Below are positions 18,448 to 26,947 of a stretch of 64,000 bases of DNA, in pieces. The DNA lies in the NCBI RefSeq assembly GCF_002153375.1, contig NZ_MTBQ01000001.1, positions 682,001-746,000 of the forward strand, written 5' to 3'. Source of the stretch: Oceanobacillus rekensis. GTDB taxonomy: Bacteria > Bacillota > Bacilli > Bacillales > Amphibacillaceae. Both the position numbers and the translations under genes were made by a program. How positions within the stretch are numbered: the first letter of the stretch is position 1; each line of letters begins with the position of its first letter. The notes under the pieces were generated by a model. That model saw only the letters and a list, made by a program, of their open reading frames with translations. It was not told where the DNA came from and searched no databases.

Positions 18448-18595
18448 TACAGAATAGGCCATGTCCGCATTAAAGTTGAAACTATCAAGAGGTCATTGGT
18501 TTTCAAATTTTGGAACAAACGCAAACAACAGCCATTCTGACAACAGATGGAAAACAAAGGATCCTTCGGGAAATCGTATTATCTTAGCTATTTAG
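18448..18595 (+). pseudogene. Deletion fossil of a CatE-like catechol 2,3-dioxygenase (VOC family)
   Basis: Three out-of-frame pieces resemble consecutive parts of a glyoxalase/VOC dioxygenase: IGHVRIKVETIK (18454 on), then EVIGFQILEQTQTTAILTTDGK, then KDPSGNRIILAI with stop at 18593-18595. The middle of the gene is missing. The first two match the N-terminal VOC module of Bacillus CatE-type enzymes and the last matches a VOC C-terminus. It is clearly non-functional. Confidence 0.6.
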
Positions 18596-18638
18596 TTTAA
18601 AGAACTTTTAAACAAATAAAAAATTGGAGGAATTATTC

Positions 18639-19277
18639 ATGAATATAGCAATCATTGGAGCAAGTGGAAAAGCAGGTCATCTTATTTTAAAAGAAGCGGT
18701 TAATCGTGGACATAATGTAACGGCTATCGTAAGAGACGCAGCAAAAATTACCGACAAAGACGTTACAGTTATCGAAAAAAATATCCTTAATCTGACTACA
18801 GAGGATGTAAAACAATTTGAGATCATTGTAAATGCTTTTGGTGCGCCACTTGGAGAAGAACAGGCACATGTCGATGCTGGGCATGCTTTAATTGAAGCTG
18901 CAAAAGGAACAGATACAAGAGTGATCGTTGTCGGTGGTGCAGGCAGCCTTTACGTTGATGAAGCAAAAACAACTCGATTGATCGATACACCGGAGTTTCC
19001 AGATTTCGTTAAACCAACAGGCAAAGGTCAGGGACGTAATCTAGAAGAACTTCAAGCAACAACTGATTTATCATGGACATTCATCAGCCCTTCTGCCGTC
19101 TTTGATGCAGACGGAAAACGTACTGGGACTTATCAGTCTGGAAAAGATCATCTGCTTGTTAATACAAAAGGTGAAAGTTATATCAGCTACGCCGACTATG
19201 CTATTGCAGTACTGGATGAGATTGAAAATCCGAAACATAAAAATGAACGGTTCACAGTCGTTGGTGAAGCTGAATAA
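18639..19277 (+). CDS. NAD(P)-binding (NmrA/atypical SDR-like) reductase
   Basis: 212 residues. The N-terminal Rossmann motif IAIIGASGKAGHLILKEA is the GxxGxxG form of atypical SDRs; VIVVGGAGSLY and WTFISPSAVF are also typical. The family comprises NAD(P)H-binding reductases and flavin-reductase-like proteins; the substrate is unknown. ATG 18639 has GGAGG upstream; a frame opening at TTG 18624 overlaps that ribosome site. Monocistronic, with a perfect terminator after it. Confidence 0.88.
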   Translation: MNIAIIGASGKAGHLILKEAVNRGHNVTAIVRDAAKITDKDVTVIEKNILNLTTEDVKQFEIIVNAFGAPLGEEQAHVDAGHALIEAAKGTDTRVIVVGGAGSLYVDEAKTTRLIDTPEFPDFVKPTGKGQGRNLEELQATTDLSWTFISPSAVFDADGKRTGTYQSGKDHLLVNTKGESYISYADYAIAVLDEIENPKHKNERFTVVGEAE

Positions 19278-19296
19278 CGGTTTCCTGAACATAATA

Positions 19297-19328
19297 AAAC
19301 TGACATTCGTTAACGAATGTCAGTTTTT
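19297..19328 (+). terminator. Terminator after the reductase gene
   Basis: The stem ACTGACATTCG/CGAATGTCAGT with a TTAA loop is followed by TTTTTT and flanked by A-rich sequence on the other side. Confidence 0.9.
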
Positions 19329-19379
19329 TACTACTAAAAGCTCTGTGGCTCAGCCCTGTTCTACCAGGATCATACTATT

Positions 19380-19757
19380 TTAGTCCTCGTTAAACCATAG
19401 GGGATCTTTATTATCAACATCGCCATTATAATTGATTAGGATTTCATCTCCTGCATTTATATCTGTGAAAGCATAAAAGTTAAATGTATGATTACTAAAA
19501 CTAATCTCATATGTTGCATTTGGCTCATAGGAATGGTTAAACAGCATTCCATAACCAAGGAGGATTGCAGAATGATTGATGCCATACTCAAAAGCATAAT
19601 CAGCTAGTAGTGTTTTTTCAATATGTGGATGCTGGTCGTTTGGATAAGAAATCACAGGTGCAACATGTAAAATTTCTCCTTTTTTGATATCACATGTAGC
19701 AAATACCCCTCTATTGAATTCTCCATCACTTAATGAAGATGTTTTTATCTCAATCAT
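19380..19757 (-). CDS. Stand-alone SET-domain protein
   Basis: 125 residues covering almost only a SET methyltransferase core: RGVFATCDIKKGEILHVAPV (N-SET strand region), LLGYGMLFNHSYEPNATYE (the NHS motif contacting S-adenosylmethionine), and INAGDEILINY near the end with the conserved Tyr. SET proteins methylate lysine residues; in bacteria the targets are mostly unknown. The usual post-SET cysteines are absent. The start at 19757 has only a weak ribosome site. Confidence 0.85.
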   Translation of the reverse strand: MIEIKTSSLSDGEFNRGVFATCDIKKGEILHVAPVISYPNDQHPHIEKTLLADYAFEYGINHSAILLGYGMLFNHSYEPNATYEISFSNHTFNFYAFTDINAGDEILINYNGDVDNKDPLWFNED

Positions 19758-19824
19758 GTTGTTCGCCTACTCACTTTTTAATTATTGTACCTAACTGTAA
19801 CATGAATTTTAACATTATGCTCTA

Positions 19825-19860
19825 AAAAGGCGTTAATCCCTTTCTGGATTAACGCCTTTT
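19825..19860 (-). terminator. Terminator of a lost alpha/beta hydrolase gene
   Basis: The 15-bp perfect stem AAAAGGCGTTAATCC pairs with GGATTAACGCCTTTT across a 6-nt loop. The only upstream minus-strand reading frame is the hydrolase fossil at 19948-20039. Confidence 0.75.
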
Positions 19861-19947
19861 ATTATACAATTAATAATTAATATGTTCCAGAAGTTAATCG
19901 ATAGCCCATAACTAAGCGGGTCTCGGTAGCATGAACTCAACTTAAGA

Positions 19948-20039
19948 CTATTTTATAAATGTATCAGACATCCATTTATAAAATTTTTCCTTTTCTTCAA
20001 ATTGTGGATAGTGTGCGGATTGATCAAATATCGCAAGCG
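19948..20039 (-). pseudogene. C-terminal fossil of an alpha/beta hydrolase
   Basis: About 30 codons read LAIFDQSAHYPQFEEKEKF then YKWMSDTFIK and stop at 19948-19950. The SAHYP segment is the typical catalytic-His strand of small alpha/beta hydrolases. The rest of the gene is absent; a hairpin (20042-20078) adjoins the break. Confidence 0.5.
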
Positions 20040-20041
20040 TT

Positions 20042-20078
20042 AAATAAACCCCTCCGATAATTTTTGTGGGGTTTATTT
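20042..20078. repeat. 11-bp hairpin
   Basis: AAATAAACCCC (20042-20052) pairs with GGGGTTTATTT (20068-20078). It adjoins the truncated hydrolase fossil. The remaining spacer to 20293 shows no other clear feature. Confidence 0.6.
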
Positions 20079-20293
20079 GACGTTTACGTTACAAAGAGTC
20101 ATTATTACATGTATAATCGGCGCTGGCAACTGGCATACAATATACAATATAAAATTTAATTTCATACATTTTCACTTGACAAATACAGAAAGGCCACACC
20201 ACTAGTCTTTTCTATGTATAAAGGAGTATAATATTCCCGGAGATGGCTAACATATAATGTACTTTTCGGTTAAATACACTGGAGGGCTTTAGT

Positions 20294-21442
20294 ATGAAAC
20301 ATTTTACAAAAGAAGAAAAGATAACGATTTTATCTGACATTATAGCGATTAAATCTATTAATGAAAACGAAATTGAAGTGGCAAATTACTTGAAGGATTT
20401 ATTTGCAGAATACGGCATTGAATCTAAAATTATCCGGGTTACAGACACTCGTGTTAACTTAGTGGCTGAAATTGGAAGCGGGAGTCCCGTCATTGGCGTA
20501 TCTGGTCATATGGATGTCGTTTCTCCTGGTGATGAAAGCGAGTGGACTACAGATCCGTTCACATTGACAGAAAGAGACGGAAAATTATACGGACGCGGAA
20601 CAAATGACATGAAAGCAGGTTTAGTAAACCTTGCTTTAGTAATGATTGAACTCAAAGAAAATAATGAACTTAAAAATGGTACTGTCCGTTTTATGGCAAC
20701 GACTGGTGAAGAAGTCGGTGGCGCAGGTTCTAAAAAACTATACGAAGAAGGCTATATGGATGATGTTGATTATCTATGGGTAGCTGAACCTTCTCATGAC
20801 ACGATTATTTACTCTCACAAAGGATCACTAAACTTGCGTGTAACGTCTATTGGTGAAGCGGCACACAGTTCTATACCTGACCAAGGTTTTAACGCGATTA
20901 ATCCATTAATGGAATATCTATTAGAAGTAGACCTAAAATTGAATGGCGATGATCGTAAAAATAAAGTTCTAGATAAATTAGTTATGAGTACAACTATTTT
21001 TAATGCAGGGAACCAAGTAAACTCCGTTCCAGAAAAAGCAGTAGCTGAGATAAACGTGCGGACTATTCCAGAATTTGATAACGATGAAGTCATTGACTTA
21101 TTCAACACAACAGCGAGCATTTATAATAAACAAGGCTCTGATATTGATGTTGAAGTGACCATGTCATTACCAAGTGTTTTCACTTCAGGACAGTCTGAAA
21201 TGGTTGATCTTACGAAAGAACTCGGTAAAAAATATTTGGACTTAGAAATTTCTGTTAAAGGTTCACCAGGGGTGACGGATGCATCAAACTTATTACGAGG
21301 TAAAGATGAAAACTTCCCATTCATGATGTTTGGTCCAGGTGAAACAAAAATGGCACACAAAACAGATGAATATGTATACAAAGATTACTACTTTGCATTC
21401 TTCGATATCTATAAAGAATTAATTTTAGCATTATCGAAATAA
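20294..21442 (+). CDS. M20-family ArgE/DapE-type deacylase or peptidase
   Basis: 382 residues. The metal and catalytic residues are in place: H72 and D74 (GHMDVV), D105 (GRGTNDMKAG), general base E139 and E140 (TTGEEVGG), E165 (AEPS) and H355 (AHKTDEY). The dimerisation domain lies at about 180-290. The closest pattern is the succinyl-diaminopimelate desuccinylase/acetylornithine deacetylase-like group; the exact substrate cannot be read from sequence. CTGGAGGGCTTTAGT precedes ATG 20294. Monocistronic. Confidence 0.88.
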   Translation: MKHFTKEEKITILSDIIAIKSINENEIEVANYLKDLFAEYGIESKIIRVTDTRVNLVAEIGSGSPVIGVSGHMDVVSPGDESEWTTDPFTLTERDGKLYGRGTNDMKAGLVNLALVMIELKENNELKNGTVRFMATTGEEVGGAGSKKLYEEGYMDDVDYLWVAEPSHDTIIYSHKGSLNLRVTSIGEAAHSSIPDQGFNAINPLMEYLLEVDLKLNGDDRKNKVLDKLVMSTTIFNAGNQVNSVPEKAVAEINVRTIPEFDNDEVIDLFNTTASIYNKQGSDIDVEVTMSLPSVFTSGQSEMVDLTKELGKKYLDLEISVKGSPGVTDASNLLRGKDENFPFMMFGPGETKMAHKTDEYVYKDYYFAFFDIYKELILALSK

Positions 21443-21462
21443 AAAGAGATTTTTTAAACAAT

Positions 21463-21500
21463 AAAGAGGTGACTACCACTTTTGGTGGTTATCTCTTTTT
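21463..21500 (+). terminator. Terminator after the M20 gene
   Basis: AAAGAGGTGACTACCAC pairs imperfectly with GTGGTTATCTCTTTTT. A T-run ends it. Confidence 0.85.
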
Positions 21501-21610
21501 GTTTTGGTTTTTATTTAACCCAGAGGATATAGTGGGGGTATTTTATGCTTACTGTTAAAGTAAGACAACTAAATAGGTTAATTGAAAAAATCCTTTACGG
21601 AGAAACTTTC

Positions 21611-22050
21611 TCTTGTATTTTCGCCTTGTTCGGTCACTCAAGTGCTTTATGAGTGTATTTTAATCTTATTCGGTCTCTCATGTGCTCTATGAATTACTTT
21701 TGTCTTGTGTTTTTACCTTGTTCGGTCACTCATCTGCTCTATGGGCTACCTTTCTCTTGTATTTTTGCTTTGTTTGGTCACTCATATGCTCTATGAGTTA
21801 CTTTTGTCTTGTATTTTTACCTAGTTCGGTCACTCATAAGCTCTATGAATTACCCTTCTCTTGAATTTTTGCTTTGTTCGGTCACTCATAAGCTCTATGA
21901 ATTATCTTTCTCTTGTATTTTTGCTTTGTTTGGTCACTCAAGTGCTCTATGAGTTACTTTTGTCTTGTGTTTTTACCTTGTTCGGTCACTCATCTGCTCT
22001 ATGGGCTACCTTTCTCTTGTATTTTTGATTTGTTTGGCACTCATAAAAAA
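21611..22050. repeat. Tandem array of 52-bp units (about eight copies)
   Basis: The marker YGGTCACTCA occurs at 21631, 21671 (as CGGTCTCTCA), 21723, 21775, 21827, 21879, 21931, 21983 and 22035 (shortened). Spacing is exactly 52 bp except for the first interval (40 bp). Consensus parts are GCTCTATGARTTAC and CTTGTATTTTTRCYTTGT. Units at 21671-21775 are nearly repeated at 21931-22035, showing a 260-bp (5-unit) higher-order duplication. As 52 is not a multiple of 3 the phase rotates, so open frames here are by-products. Flanks are unique and no cas genes are near. Confidence 0.9.
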
Positions 22051-22074
22051 AATCAACGGTACCCTTGTCATTAT

Positions 22075-22112
22075 AAAAATAAAAGCCGTCTAAAATAGAC
22101 GGCTTTTATTTT
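22075..22112. terminator. Bidirectional terminator at the end of the carnitine operon
   Basis: AAAATAAAAGCCGTCTA pairs with TAGACGGCTTTTATTTT around a 3-nt loop, with A/T runs on both sides. It is the first strong terminator after the minus-strand operon that ends at 22237. Confidence 0.85.
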
Positions 22113-22236
22113 TAATGTCATTAGGTTGTATTTAATATTCCTCAGGGTAGTTCCCTTAAAAGACAACTACAAGTTTTTATCCTAGAGATTTAACAGCAAA
22201 TAATCATTCGCTCTGTCCCTCATATGGAGACACTAA

Positions 22237-22713
22237 CTACTTTTTCCGTCTAATCCCAATTACCCGGCCGACTTCTTTCGGTTTATCATCTGGTGTATGG
22301 TTCTTAGCAAGTTCTTCAACTTTGGGATAAATCGCTTCAGGGAAGGCTCCGGCTGTCCCTTTTGACTGATCAATTCCCATGAGCATTTGTTCACTTGTTG
22401 CAGCGCGTTTACCATTTTCACCGAACAGTTCGAAAAACACATGGAGACGTTTCATGTCATGATCAATTATCTGCAAATGAATTTCAAAGGCTTCACCTAA
22501 TTTCATTTCATCCAGATAACTAACATGGCTTTCCATCGTATAAATCGTATAATTGTTCTTCTCACGAAATTCTTCGGTTATGCCAATTAACTTCATCAAA
22601 CGGTCAACACCCCAACTGAATGCACGGACATATTCCGCATCATTCATGTGGCCGTTGTAATCGATCCAGTCTTTAGGCACTTCATGCTGAATAATGACTT
22701 TTGGATTACCCAC
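22237..22713 (-). CDS. cdhB: Hotdog-fold thioesterase, predicted betainyl-CoA thioesterase
   Basis: 158 residues of the 4-hydroxybenzoyl-CoA-thioesterase-like hotdog fold (DWIDYNGHMNDAEYV with the Asp/Asn-type active-site region, MESHVSYLDEMKLGE). It is the last gene of an operon with carnitine dehydrogenase and BKACE. In Pseudomonas carnitine degradation a thioesterase of this kind (CdhB) releases glycine betaine from betainyl-CoA; that role is inferred from context. The start is GTG 22713 with AAGGAGG upstream. There are 41 nt to the previous gene. Confidence 0.82.
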   Translation of the reverse strand: MGNPKVIIQHEVPKDWIDYNGHMNDAEYVRAFSWGVDRLMKLIGITEEFREKNNYTIYTMESHVSYLDEMKLGEAFEIHLQIIDHDMKRLHVFFELFGENGKRAATSEQMLMGIDQSKGTAGAFPEAIYPKVEELAKNHTPDDKPKEVGRVIGIRRKK

Positions 22714-22754
22714 ATCAAGTCCTCCTTCGTCTTATTATCTTATTTGATAATAAA

Positions 22755-23723
22755 TTATAGTCTACCTGTGAGATTCGCGCCCGGCCAATATTTTTCCAAT
22801 AATTGCTGGAGTTCGATTAAGAATTCATCACGGCGTTCTTCTAATTTTTCCATTTCCACACCTGCTGTCTGTTCTTCAGTGCCAGTAATCACCTTTTCAG
22901 CAAGTTCATCAGTTAATTCTGGTGCCACCAATTTTGTCCATGGCAATTTCAACGCAGGACCGAATTGTTCCAGTAAGTGGCGCATGCCTTGTTTGCCGCC
23001 ACCCATATGCAATGTCATGAATGGTCCCATCAATGCCCAGCGTAGACCTGGACCATAGATGATGGATGCATCCACTTCTTCTGTTGTTGCTACACCATCA
23101 TTGACAATATGCAGCGATTCACGCCAGATTGCTTCCATAAGACGGTCAGCGATATGGCCTTCAATTTCCTGACGAACTACAAGTGGTTTCATCTTCAATT
23201 TATCATAAAAATCCCTTGCCTTTTCGATGTAAGCTTTATCGGTTTTGTCACCACCAACAAGTTCAACAAGTGGCATTAGATATACCGGATTAAACGGATG
23301 TGCGACAATTACACGCTCAGGAGAATTTTGACAGTCCGCTTGTAACGTACTTGGTAATATACCAGATGTACTTGAGGCAATGATTGCTTCTTTCGGTGCA
23401 AATTTATCAATCGTTGCAATGACACTGCGTTTTAATTCTTCACGTTCTGGAACATTTTCTTGAATGAAGTCTGCTTGAGCTAAAGCCTTTTCCAAATCTT
23501 TTTCAAAGAAGAGATTGTTCTGTGAGGCACCTTCAGCAAGTCCCATTTTTTCTATATATGGCCATGCATGATTAACTGCTTCACGAGTACGTGCTTCCGC
23601 ATTTGGGTCTGGATCTGATGCTGTTACATGGAAACCATTTGCCAAAAATCGTGTAATCCATCCATTACCGATTACACCTGTCCCAACAACGGTAATATGT
23701 TTGATTGTTGTTTCTTTTGTCAT
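22755..23723 (-). CDS. lcdH: L-carnitine 3-dehydrogenase
   Basis: 322 residues of the 3-hydroxyacyl-CoA-dehydrogenase superfamily. The NAD-binding motif is GTGVIGNGW (G14, G16, G19), followed by ENVPEREELK, IASSTSGILPS and AHPFNPVYLMPLVELVGG, and a C-terminal all-helical domain with GPGLRWALMGPFMT. This is the pattern of L-carnitine dehydrogenases, which oxidise carnitine to 3-dehydrocarnitine. The neighbouring BKACE and thioesterase genes support it. The ATG lies 1 nt past the stop of the BKACE gene, so the two are coupled. Confidence 0.9.
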   Translation of the reverse strand: MTKETTIKHITVVGTGVIGNGWITRFLANGFHVTASDPDPNAEARTREAVNHAWPYIEKMGLAEGASQNNLFFEKDLEKALAQADFIQENVPEREELKRSVIATIDKFAPKEAIIASSTSGILPSTLQADCQNSPERVIVAHPFNPVYLMPLVELVGGDKTDKAYIEKARDFYDKLKMKPLVVRQEIEGHIADRLMEAIWRESLHIVNDGVATTEEVDASIIYGPGLRWALMGPFMTLHMGGGKQGMRHLLEQFGPALKLPWTKLVAPELTDELAEKVITGTEEQTAGVEMEKLEERRDEFLIELQQLLEKYWPGANLTGRL

Positions 23724-23724
23724 G

Positions 23725-24618
23725 TTAAACTTCCTTTCCGTGTGGGTTAAATAAGTTTAAATGTTCACGTGCTTCTGCTGGTGTCATAATATCAGACCCT
23801 AGGCTTTGCACAATACCAAGTGCTTTATCGACAAGTTGCTCATTCGTTGCAAGTTGGCCTTTTTTCAAGTATAGATTATCTTCCAGGCCGACACGGACAC
23901 TTCCACCCTGTAGTAATGATTCAGCAACAACTGGCATTTGCATACGTCCAGTTCCAAATGCCGCCCATTTAGCGTTTTCCGGAATCCGACTCTTCATATA
24001 GGAAAGTGTCTCTGCATCTGCTGCAGCTCCCCATGGAATACCAAGGCAGAACTGAAATAATGGGTCCCCATCAATCAATCCTTCTTTAACGAGTTGATTA
24101 GCAAAGTGAATATGACCTGTATCAAAACATTCCAATTCAGGCTTCACACCGCTTGCTTGGACAAGTTTGGCCTGCTTTCTTAACCAGTCTGTCGGACTTA
24201 CATACAGCATATCCCCGAAGTTAAGACTTCCACAGTCAAGGGTGCACATTTCCGGAAGCAGTTTCCCTATCGGTTCATGGCGTTCTTCGGGAGTCTGGAT
24301 ATCTGTGCCTTCGCCGCCTCTTGTCGGGTCAGCATCACTTGGTATCCAATCACCGCCGCCACCTGAAGTGATATTGATAATCACATCTGTTTCTGACTCA
24401 CGAATACGTTCCACAACTTCCTCGTAAAGGTTCATATCATGGCTCATCTTTCCTGTTTTCGGATCACGAACGTGAAGATGTGCAATGGTCGCTCCTGCCT
24501 TGGCTGCTTTGATGGCCGAATCTGCAATCTCTTTTGGTGTCACTGGTACATGTGGACTCTTTGCTGTTGTGTCACCTGCTCCTGTTAAAGCACATGATAA
24601 AATCACTTTTTTATTCAT
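23725..24618 (-). CDS. cdhC: BKACE (beta-keto acid cleavage) enzyme, predicted 3-dehydrocarnitine cleavage
   Basis: 297 residues, DUF849/BKACE family TIM barrel. Zinc ligands are visible in AHLHVRDP (H47, H49), with NITSGGGG, LECFDTGH and PWGAAADAETL. BKACE enzymes transfer an acyl group from a beta-keto acid to acetyl-CoA; with 3-dehydrocarnitine this gives betainyl-CoA and acetoacetate. The substrate is inferred from the adjacent dehydrogenase. ATG 24618 has AGGAGC upstream and lies within the end of the regulator gene (8-bp overlap); an in-frame start 57 nt earlier has no ribosome site. Confidence 0.9.
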   Translation of the reverse strand: MNKKVILSCALTGAGDTTAKSPHVPVTPKEIADSAIKAAKAGATIAHLHVRDPKTGKMSHDMNLYEEVVERIRESETDVIINITSGGGGDWIPSDADPTRGGEGTDIQTPEERHEPIGKLLPEMCTLDCGSLNFGDMLYVSPTDWLRKQAKLVQASGVKPELECFDTGHIHFANQLVKEGLIDGDPLFQFCLGIPWGAAADAETLSYMKSRIPENAKWAAFGTGRMQMPVVAESLLQGGSVRVGLEDNLYLKKGQLATNEQLVDKALGIVQSLGSDIMTPAEAREHLNLFNPHGKEV

Positions 24619-25168
24619 CGTGATCAGCTCCTTTATGTTTTTTAGGTACATGATTAAATATTTCGCCACTCTCAAAGAAGTCAGTTACCCGGCGAATCCA
24701 ATCGTAATAATCCATCCATTCTCTAACTTCCACGAGAAGTTCATTGATCGCCTGTTCATCTTCCGTGCTAAGTCCTTCTTCTTGCTGTAACTGATTTAGT
24801 TTTTTCATAAGACGTAGTTCGAAACCGCGGCTTCGATTAATCGCCTTTTGCCAAGTTGAGGTGAAAAGGGAGATAAATGTTTGGTAATAATCTTCCTCGA
24901 CCTGAAACAAATCTTTCCGAACACCTTTTTTAAATACACGCTCCGCAATATTCATATCAATCATTTCACGAACTACCTGACTCATCCGCGTTTTACTCAT
25001 TCCCGTTTCTGCTGATAAGTCATCCAATGTCATTGGTTCCCTATTCATATAAATGATTCCAAGAATACGCCCAACACTTGTAGAAACACCGAAAGCATGC
25101 ATATTATCTGATATTTTTTCTATAAATTGTGTTTTGACATCATCAATACTTTCCATATGATTATCCAT
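24611..25168 (-). CDS. GbsR/MarR-like regulator of the carnitine operon
   Basis: 185 residues, the size and pattern of Bacillus GbsR. It has an N-terminal helical part, a winged helix-turn-helix (GIIYMNREPMTLDDLSAETG then MSKTRMSQVVREMI) and a long C-terminal helical region with EWMDYYDWIRRVTDFFESGE. GbsR represses choline import and oxidation genes and senses choline; here the gene lies inside a carnitine operon, so carnitine, 3-dehydrocarnitine or betaine is a plausible effector (inference). ATG 25168 has AAAGGGGAG upstream. Its 3' end overlaps the BKACE gene by 8 bp. Confidence 0.85.
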   Translation of the reverse strand: MDNHMESIDDVKTQFIEKISDNMHAFGVSTSVGRILGIIYMNREPMTLDDLSAETGMSKTRMSQVVREMIDMNIAERVFKKGVRKDLFQVEEDYYQTFISLFTSTWQKAINRSRGFELRLMKKLNQLQQEEGLSTEDEQAINELLVEVREWMDYYDWIRRVTDFFESGEIFNHVPKKHKGADHDE

Positions 25169-25217
25169 TGTAACTCCCCTTTGCCCAATGTTCATTGAAC
25201 CTTACCATATCGTAAAA

Positions 25218-26915
25218 TTAACTTAAGTTATCAGCAAGCGGCAATATAATCTTTGACCCTGTTTCTCCACCTTGGTAAATATGTTCTATTGCAGCTTTTC
25301 CGGTAACATTTGTTTTTGTTGTTGTCCCGTTATTTAAGTTTATATCGTACAATGGTGCTTTGCTTGCTGTCATATCTAAACGTAAGCAATGTCCCTTTTT
25401 GAGCATGTATGCTGTTGTGCCTATTACAAGCTCCAATTGGAATGGCTCATTAATAGCATCCGTCTTTTCTCGATGGAATGTATCGATAATGTTATATACA
25501 TGTCCCGATTCATCCACGTCCGAGATTCTTAAAGAGATATCAAACAGTTGTGTAGGAGAAGAACCCCAGATAACTGCCTTCACCGTACCAAGCAGTTGTA
25601 CATCCTTTTCAAGTGGACTACTTGTGTAGACAAGTACATCCCCGCGATCTTGGATGTCACTAATCTCAAATATCCCCGATTCATGTCCTGCAATGAGTAC
25701 ATTCCCACCACGAATTGGTACGGTGTCAAATGGATCGAGTTTCAGAGCAGTTTTAGTTTTTGCGGTTGATGGATTAGTGTCTAGTTTTCCATCTCCGTGG
25801 CGTGTTTGAGAATTACCATTACTATGAAGATATAATTCGCTAACTCCATTCGTAAGCGGCCACTCATCAAAGGCTTCCCATTTATTCTGTTCCATTAAAT
25901 ACAAGTGGACAGGTTTTTCGATTGACAATGGCTTATCTTTCAACCATTTATCAAACCATTTAATATGAATTTCTGTCGGGTCTTTCATTTTGTCGACGCC
26001 AATATTTTCAAGCGCATGCTGGAAGAATCTATCACCAGCACGACCAGTCATATCTTCATGTGTCCATGGTCCAATCCACAACATTTTTGTTCCATCATAA
26101 GCGTTATACATATCTAATGTTGGCGTTAATAATGCGTCAAACCAGCCACCCATAAACAGTGCAGGAATTTCGGTATTTTTAAATTTATCATCAAGCTTTG
26201 CATTTTCCTTCAATTCAGGTGATAGCTTGCCTTGCATCACTTCAAAGAAAAATGAATTCGGGTCAAGGTCTTTCATTGGCGGCCATTCATCTGCAGGTTT
26301 ATCGAAAAGCCTTTCCACCATGTTTTCTAAGTACCCTTGAAATTTCGTTTCATCCAGTTGGTTGCTTCGCTTTAGCTGATCCTCTATGATGGATCCTAAT
26401 ACCCATGTCTGAAACTTACCGATTGCATTGGGTGCTCCTTCTATATTTGGAATATCCCCAAACGGATCCCCCATTGTCATCACCGGTGCAATTGCTTTTA
26501 ATGAAGGTGGTTTTTCTGCTGCCGCAGCGAGCTGTGTATAACCATGATACGACATACCAAACAAACCAACGTTTCCATCAGAAAAAGGAAGTTTAGCTGC
26601 CCACTCTACTGCCTCATAGCCATCTTTCCCTTCATGAATAAACGGATAAAACTCACCTTCAGATGCAAATCTGCCGCGAACATCCTGGAGAATGATGGCA
26701 TAACCTGCCTCCACCATACGAGGGACATCAAGGTATTCATTATAATAGCGCGGTGTTTCCTTATCATATGGCAACCGCAGCATCAATACAGGATACATTC
26801 CTTCATCATTCGGACGGTAAACATCCGAATGAAGAATTGTCCCATCACTTAATTGGCAGGGGATATTTTTTTCTACCTTTATTTTACTTTCTTCCAATTC
26901 ATCAGCCCTTTCCAT
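25218..26915 (-). CDS. CocE/NonD-type serine hydrolase (S15-like)
   Basis: 565 residues. Residues 15-330 form an alpha/beta-hydrolase with nucleophile S122 (GMSYHGYTQ), an Asp region GGWFDALLTP and a His region WIGPWTHEDMTGR. The C-terminal 230 residues form a jelly-roll domain as in X-Pro dipeptidyl peptidases and cocaine esterase. These enzymes cleave esters or N-terminal peptides. Its position between the transporter and carnitine genes suggests an esterified quaternary amine (such as an acylcarnitine) as substrate, which is inference. ATG 26915 has no good ribosome site; TTG 26897 follows AAAGGG at 8 nt and may be the true start. Confidence 0.85.
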   Translation of the reverse strand: MERADELEESKIKVEKNIPCQLSDGTILHSDVYRPNDEGMYPVLMLRLPYDKETPRYYNEYLDVPRMVEAGYAIILQDVRGRFASEGEFYPFIHEGKDGYEAVEWAAKLPFSDGNVGLFGMSYHGYTQLAAAAEKPPSLKAIAPVMTMGDPFGDIPNIEGAPNAIGKFQTWVLGSIIEDQLKRSNQLDETKFQGYLENMVERLFDKPADEWPPMKDLDPNSFFFEVMQGKLSPELKENAKLDDKFKNTEIPALFMGGWFDALLTPTLDMYNAYDGTKMLWIGPWTHEDMTGRAGDRFFQHALENIGVDKMKDPTEIHIKWFDKWLKDKPLSIEKPVHLYLMEQNKWEAFDEWPLTNGVSELYLHSNGNSQTRHGDGKLDTNPSTAKTKTALKLDPFDTVPIRGGNVLIAGHESGIFEISDIQDRGDVLVYTSSPLEKDVQLLGTVKAVIWGSSPTQLFDISLRISDVDESGHVYNIIDTFHREKTDAINEPFQLELVIGTTAYMLKKGHCLRLDMTASKAPLYDINLNNGTTTKTNVTGKAAIEHIYQGGETGSKIILPLADNLS

Positions 26916-26947
26916 GCAATCAAATAACTGACTAAGGTTCTAATACA

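Noticed and set aside
21611-22050. CRISPR array
   Set aside because: The 52-bp period is repeated over its whole length without unique spacers, and no cas genes are in the window.
21682-22098. Two open frames of about 60 codons inside the tandem repeat
   Set aside because: They arise from the repeat, rotate phase every unit and have no ribosome site.
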